A stretch of 37,098 nucleotides of DNA, taken from the NCBI GenBank assembly GCA_943359415.1, contig CALRHQ010000002.1, forward strand, positions 1-37,098, in the 5' to 3' direction. The DNA is from Candidatus Peribacteria bacterium (GTDB taxonomy: Bacteria > Patescibacteriota > Gracilibacteria > UBA1369 > LOWO2-01-FULL-3). A model generated the notes under the pieces. That model searched no databases. It saw only the letters and a program-made list of their open reading frames with translations, and was not told the origin of the DNA. Positions 33,401-37,098 of this stretch are shown piece by piece. Numbering within the stretch: the stretch's first letter is position 1; the number at the start of each line of letters is the position of its first letter. Position numbers and translations under genes: made by a program.

Positions 33401-36400
33401 TCCAAGGACATCTTCCCATGAAGCGTTTGCCCCAAGTCCTCCACCGAAGCTTGGATCAGATGGATCCATGTTGAATTCTGCTGTAACTCCCGCTTTGAAA
33501 TTTTCTCCTTCGTATATTCTGTAGGTTAACGCGGCTCCCATATTCCATCCGTTTGCTAATTGTGTGCCTGATTTTGCTAATCCGACACTTAGGGTGAGTC
33601 CAGGTCTTACTGTTATTTGTTTGCTTGCTGCTATTCCCGCTGAATCGAATTCCCAATTTTTGAAAATTGCGCCACCCATTAGTAAGTTTTTATCTTCCAA
33701 TAGTGCGATATCATCTTTTGAAATTCCTTGTTTCTCAAGGTCTTTCAGTATTCCTGCGATCATAGGATTTTTTTGATCTTCTGGTAATTTCTTGTCCTCG
33801 TTTTGTAATTCTTTTTGGATATCTTCGACTTCTCTATTTGCCTTCATTTCCTGAGAGATGATGAATCCAAGCTGGAATGCTTCAGTGTGTTCCTGAGTTA
33901 TAAGGCCTGGAGCATTTAGGGCGCCAAGTGGAGATGGAACAAGTGCTTTGAGTTTGTCTTTGTATGTTGGATCTTTTTGTAATTCTTCAAGTGGTTTCTT
34001 TTCTTGAAGCATTAATTTTTGCATTGCTATACTTATTCCTCCGAGGCGAATCATTTTGTTTACCTCTTCAAGCATCTTTGCTTGGTCGATTATCCTGTTG
34101 TCGTCTTTATCGACAGTGTATGCTCCGCGTGTTTCAAGAAGTATCTTGTATGCGGCTTTTGGATCGTATGAACGTCTGAAAATTCCTCTATCCAGATATT
34201 TTGTTTCTCCGTTTATATCTGTCATGACAGGGATTTCGTCTTTTGCTCCTCCGATCCATCCCATTAGTTGTTCCCATTTTTCAGGTTCTCTTTCTGAATA
34301 CTGGAACATCTCGTAAAGATTTGTTCTTACAAGTTGTTGTTCAGCTGAAAGCCCTTCTGCTTCTTTTGATTCTTTCGCCCATTCTTTTCCCATTTTTGCC
34401 TCTTTTTCACGTCTTTCTGTTATTTCTTTAACTTCTTTGTATTCAAGTTTTGTTATGGCATCAAGAAGTTCTAGAGTAGGGTGAATGATTTCGTCAAACA
34501 TTTTTCTTAATTCTCCTGTTGCCCTTCCGTCTGGTCCTATGTTTTTTGGATCATTGAAAAGTTGTTTAAATGTTTTCATGAAATCTCCATAACTTTGAGG
34601 AAAATTCTTGTTATATTTTCCTGCGAATTTGAAAATATCTTCAAAAGTAACAGTTTTGTCTGAAAAAATATGGTCGGTTAGAGCTTGTGCGATAAATTTC
34701 CCTGTTTGGCCTTTATCCAATTTGAATGGACCTTCTGTGTTTGTAAGGATTTTATCAACTCTTCCGTGTCCTTTTATGTGTTTCCATTTGTTCTCGATTC
34801 CATCTTCATCGAGTTTGTATACCGATTCATGGATAGGATAATCTTTTTCAAAAAGTTCTTGCCATGCATCAATATCCATTACTTGCCTTTCTTTTAATCT
34901 TTTAGTTTGTTCAGTGAATTCTTTATCATTTTTTCGAAATAGATTGAATTCTTGTGAATCTTTGCCTTGAGTTTTTTCTTTGAATTTTATTGCTTTTTTA
35001 ACTAATTTTGCCATGTCAGGTTCGTCTTTTGCGAAACCTTCATGACTTCCATTTTCCCAAGTTATGCCTAGATTTGTGAATGTGATTTTGTCTACCTTTG
35101 TAGTGCTTGATTCTTGTTTCAAAATCTTGCCTGCTTTTTGCATAGCGGCCCTTATTTCTCCTGAATTTTGTGCTTGAAGAATATTTGTTTCAAGCTCTTT
35201 AGTTGTGTCTATAAGTTTCTGAACTTGGTCTTTATTTAATGATATTTTGTCTTTTGGTGTTTCTATGATTATTCCTGCTACTTTAAGCGCATCTAGATTT
35301 TCATCTAATGTTTTTGGTGTTTCGATTGGAGCGGTTGCAGTGGCTTTGGCTGCAGTTGTTTTTATTTCTCCAACTGGTTTGCCTTTAGCATCCCATTCTC
35401 CTATATCTGTATGGCCGTCAGCATATGTTATTTTCCCTTTTAATAGACGACCTGTGTTTATATCAAATTGTCCTTCTTCTATTTGTTTTCCTGTAGCTAG
35501 TGTTGTTATGCGTCTACCTTCTTGAAGGCCTCCTTTTTCATAAAAATTACCTTCTTCTACTGTTGCTTTGTCTGCAGAGATAGATCTTCCTTTTTCAAGC
35601 CATCCTTTTCCGGAAAATTTACCTACATGTATGCGTTTGTCGGAAAATGTTATTTCTCCAAATGTTATTTGCTTTGTTTCTGGGTCGAAGTATCCTTTAA
35701 ATGTACTGTTTTTATATACTGCTGTTCCTTCAATAAATTTCCCATTTTCGTCGACTATTCCTATACGTACTACTTTCTTTTTTGATGTACTTGTTTCTTT
35801 TTTCTCACCTTCTCCTGGATCCCTATCTCCTGCATCTTTTGCAGAGGTAGTTGCTTCATTTGCCAATCTTGCAGCCTCATCGGCAATTTGTATAGCATTT
35901 CTTACTATTTCATTTTCTGTGGCTACTTCAACTGGAGCTTGTTTTGCAGCTGGACTTGGAGTTGGTGCTGGTGTTGCTGATTTTTCTGCTGTAGCGACTA
36001 ACGGTGCGATAGTTTTGACTACTGTGTTCTCTTTAATTATTGTTATAGTACCGTCTTTATATATTATTTGACCATCGCTAAGCCCACCACCTTCCCATTT
36101 TCCTTCTGAGATTGTTCCATCATTAGATATTGCGCGACCATTTTTAAGTTTTACGTCTTCATCAAATTCGCCTTCTTCTATTTGGCCATTTGGATAAATT
36201 CTTTGGCCCAGTTTTAATAGGTATACGCCCGTCGCTGGAGATCGTTCTCCTGTTTCTATTGCCCCGCTTGGGTGTTTTATGGGTGCTTTGTCTGCTGCTA
36301 ATGCATCTTGTATTGCTGCAAGCGGTTTGTCTGGATTTGGTGGATTGGTTTCTTTGTTTGCTTTTGCGTATGATTCTTTTGCTTTTTCTCGTGCTGCGTC

Positions 36401-37084
36401 TGCTAATTCTAGAGTTTTTTCGTGTATTGTTTTTTCTTTTTCTGGTGCTGGAGCTGGAGCTGGAGCTGGAGCTGGAGCTGGAGCTGGAGCTGGAGCTGGA
36501 GCTGGTGCTGGAGCTGGAGCTGGTGCTGGAGCTGGAGCTGGAGCTTCAGGTTCTGCTGGAGCGCCTGCGGCTGATAGTTTTGTCAGTTCTCCTTTTTTTA
36601 ATTGTTCTTGTTGTCTTTTAAGAAAATCCAGATTTAATGAACCTTTCAATATCGATGCAGTGTCGTCGCTAAGTTGATTCAATTCTGCTTTCAATCTTTT
36701 TAATACTTCTTCAATCCCTTCTTTTTCTACAATTCTTGCAAGTTCTTTATAAACCGCTTGCTTGATTTTCTCTGCATCGTTCAGTGTTTTTATTGTGTCT
36801 TCAAATTTTTGTGACCATAAAAAACTTCTTTCAAGCCCATTTATTTTGAATACAAATCTTTGTTTTGTGTCATCTGATTCTTGAGATGTTTTATTTCCGA
36901 TTTTGATCTCTGTTTTTTCTTCAAGAAATTTTTTGAATTGTTCATGATTCATCTCTTTTGGCTCTTTTGGAGCTTCTGCTTTTGAGCTTTTTGGGGCGGC
37001 TTCTTCATGCAAAAATCTATTCTCTTTTGAAGATAGATTTTTGCTGTAGTTAGCCATGCAGTCTAGAAATTTTCTTATAGCCAT
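30401..37084 (-). CDS. Giant 2227-residue protein with Ala-Pro tract, MORN-like repeats and a beta-rich domain
   Basis: No family covers it as far as I can tell. There is no signal peptide or membrane helix at the start. Order: charged helical region (1-180), an uninterrupted Ala-Pro tract (about 181-214), and MORN-like repeats with YPNGQIEEGEFDE and YADGHTDIGEWDAKG patterns (about 282-352 and 432-582). A long alpha-helical, Lys/Glu-rich region follows, then a Gly-rich strand-alternating segment (about 1130-1265; LTLSVGLAKSG, MGAALTYRIYEG, LTLLAGGHYG) resembling a beta-barrel. Coiled coil follows near 1658-1698, then helical domains and a C-terminal disordered tail with a repeated DKQAxQGAA. 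It begins 14 bases from the window edge, so its promoter is outside. It is almost certainly co-transcribed with the giant secreted protein. Confidence 0.88.
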   Translation of the reverse strand: MAIRKFLDCMANYSKNLSSKENRFLHEEAAPKSSKAEAPKEPKEMNHEQFKKFLEEKTEIKIGNKTSQESDDTKQRFVFKINGLERSFLWSQKFEDTIKTLNDAEKIKQAVYKELARIVEKEGIEEVLKRLKAELNQLSDDTASILKGSLNLDFLKRQQEQLKKGELTKLSAAGAPAEPEAPAPAPAPAPAPAPAPAPAPAPAPAPAPAPAPAPEKEKTIHEKTLELADAAREKAKESYAKANKETNPPNPDKPLAAIQDALAADKAPIKHPSGAIETGERSPATGVYLLKLGQRIYPNGQIEEGEFDEDVKLKNGRAISNDGTISEGKWEGGGLSDGQIIYKDGTITIIKENTVVKTIAPLVATAEKSATPAPTPSPAAKQAPVEVATENEIVRNAIQIADEAARLANEATTSAKDAGDRDPGEGEKKETSTSKKKVVRIGIVDENGKFIEGTAVYKNSTFKGYFDPETKQITFGEITFSDKRIHVGKFSGKGWLEKGRSISADKATVEEGNFYEKGGLQEGRRITTLATGKQIEEGQFDINTGRLLKGKITYADGHTDIGEWDAKGKPVGEIKTTAAKATATAPIETPKTLDENLDALKVAGIIIETPKDKISLNKDQVQKLIDTTKELETNILQAQNSGEIRAAMQKAGKILKQESSTTKVDKITFTNLGITWENGSHEGFAKDEPDMAKLVKKAIKFKEKTQGKDSQEFNLFRKNDKEFTEQTKRLKERQVMDIDAWQELFEKDYPIHESVYKLDEDGIENKWKHIKGHGRVDKILTNTEGPFKLDKGQTGKFIAQALTDHIFSDKTVTFEDIFKFAGKYNKNFPQSYGDFMKTFKQLFNDPKNIGPDGRATGELRKMFDEIIHPTLELLDAITKLEYKEVKEITERREKEAKMGKEWAKESKEAEGLSAEQQLVRTNLYEMFQYSEREPEKWEQLMGWIGGAKDEIPVMTDINGETKYLDRGIFRRSYDPKAAYKILLETRGAYTVDKDDNRIIDQAKMLEEVNKMIRLGGISIAMQKLMLQEKKPLEELQKDPTYKDKLKALVPSPLGALNAPGLITQEHTEAFQLGFIISQEMKANREVEDIQKELQNEDKKLPEDQKNPMIAGILKDLEKQGISKDDIALLEDKNLLMGGAIFKNWEFDSAGIAASKQITVRPGLTLSVGLAKSGTQLANGWNMGAALTYRIYEGENFKAGVTAEFNMDPSDPSFGGGLGANASWEDVLGAKLTLLAGGHYGKNGLTLGVGVIITRRNVGLRIAENKANIEKETGLASPEWEAFKSSQGKPIEDRYKLLQKVTKLYSVLVQPLESTFNATHEDVVYLIDSYKDKITDQAVDKIASSPWEFFHGGGLMVTPYPPMLMPVFVFKIGSAKVYIPNRSEIGKMRDSMSDKMMQLKLRKAVEDADKRMAESKPIVVNGSQVQAEGAAETKTEFTPADQTGTQSYSPDGRLRTIITGKTFEFAKNLAEAEEIAPAEGKEPAEEIVPKTEAEKAKDFNDKLRQAVEVQLGEEKDGRRELKILNTHNKDIEVYIDPNLDVEELGLKVEGGKLMLLGNTDNLVITRERFFMPFNSQKSASNIKDIIVLRNKGSVAGDITREWIEKHSGSYAEKLEGDLGFSLEKGYGKSEQKNLKGEEKLTGEEETELKTVSTKKAEVSKKRQEALDARKAEIARIKAETETRNKGFKTRKTERATRAKETVEMDKSADRRHKAIGAIDQAQYEAQKRPAAYWQDISKLTIDKKFQEKLGLITDDDDKIKQLIIESSKEKDSKGNLKYPALQDIAKPGHEAELDHAMIIVLNEWFLPLYKKGTEGDKEIHNLLERTDKKGKKHGRIPFAERILKESFEKSIKEINARLPAGKKITISAEDAAKQVTEKIYEKIREKDFKFSDLKWTGEDSDVEDVETDAILFSTTRKKGGKKGEGTLTKTIAYKTLTQNWGKMELNHGFIKDAIKEYDINSKDPEDKQIARLLLEMASPSPEQNIDTAEKAEKFLRSPLAIKLASLETLMLIPELGKTKFDKISELYENIADPKKFAELFAKPEYQEALKAYKKIVQDVRDAELEGRAYEAPFNRGSDQYVLKLTMKSSIKAGAYARCANGSFSVKEDGEVQIFKTQKPGEIPVSPEYPQPLEPEVPEEPIALFSESTEIVKSKQSKSVVTAAITGLNQDEEKPEPKQEVHDKQAKQGAAGTVVEDKQAAQGAALGNPAPSGTTYTAPGENKGTGLSH
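36442..36545. repeat. Hexanucleotide tandem tract coding Ala-Pro
   Basis: About 17 tandem GGAGCT units (a few GGTGCT) on the + strand, read on the minus strand as Ala-Pro. Because the unit is six bases, slippage changes protein length without frameshift. The tract separates the N-terminal helical part from the MORN-like part. Confidence 0.9.
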
Positions 37085-37098
37085 TTTGTTTTTGTTTT

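Noticed and set aside
36442..36545. CRISPR-like tandem array
   Set aside because: The units are contiguous 6-mers without spacers and are read in frame as Ala-Pro.
36279..36677. Gly/Ala-rich + strand reading frame opposite the Ala-Pro tract
   Set aside because: It is the antisense shadow of the hexamer repeat and has no start context or family features.
1..37098. Possible UGA recoding (code 25), as in Gracilibacteria
   Set aside because: frr and the 1847-residue gene end in TGA at family-consistent positions, and no known gene is interrupted by an in-frame TGA.

Overview
The window looks like chromosomal DNA of a small-genome, AT-rich bacterium. I infer a member of the Patescibacteria (Candidate Phyla Radiation), possibly near the Peregrinibacteria. 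This rests on the mix of minimal housekeeping genes with large lineage-specific surface proteins, the absence of Shine-Dalgarno sequences, and familiar CPR-type protein tails; no 16S gene or phylogeny is available here. UGA is a normal stop (frr and the 1847-residue gene both end in TGA), so this is not a code-25 Gracilibacteria/Absconditabacteria genome.

Layout. 1-5200: groEL, then an apparent four-gene operon (exported Glu/Thr-rich protein, tail-anchored protein, pyrH, frr) ending in a long inverted repeat. 5205-8601: rseP with three PDZ-like domains, a terminator, a GT-rich spacer with DnaA-box-like sites, and dnaA. 8606-11910: a RibD_C/DHFR-like gene, a FecR-like membrane protein, and a leftward ebfC-mltG operon. 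12025-13884: rplY, a lipoprotein and a Yip1-like membrane protein, ending in a large cruciform-like element. 14105-14231: a perfect terminator palindrome and an odd tRNA-like RNA on the minus strand. 14379-18586: an NPF-motif membrane protein and a Rel (p)ppGpp synthetase whose hydrolase half has lost its HD residues. 18583-20835: a leftward cluster of a small membrane protein, a nucleotidyltransferase, ftsX and recO. 20910-22629: gatC-gatA. 22629-22779: a second cruciform-like element. 22773-24714: a TrmB-type regulator and holA, both leftward. 24828-37084: two adjacent giant leftward genes coding for 2227 and 1847 residues.

How it fits together. Most of the window is information processing and cell growth: DnaA, HolA, RecO, EbfC, PyrH, Frr, L25, GatCA, Rel and GroEL. 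It is interleaved with envelope functions: RseP, FtsX, MltG, FecR-like, a lipoprotein, Yip1-like, and the giant surface protein with its large partner.

The most unusual signals are non-coding. Two intergenic elements (13887-14047 and 22629-22779) have long perfect inverted arms of unrelated sequence but share two 12-nt core modules in the same order and at nearly the same spacing. A compact tRNA-like RNA with alanine-type acceptor features lacks a normal D-arm. No gene in the window whose upstream sequence is visible has a recognisable Shine-Dalgarno sequence.
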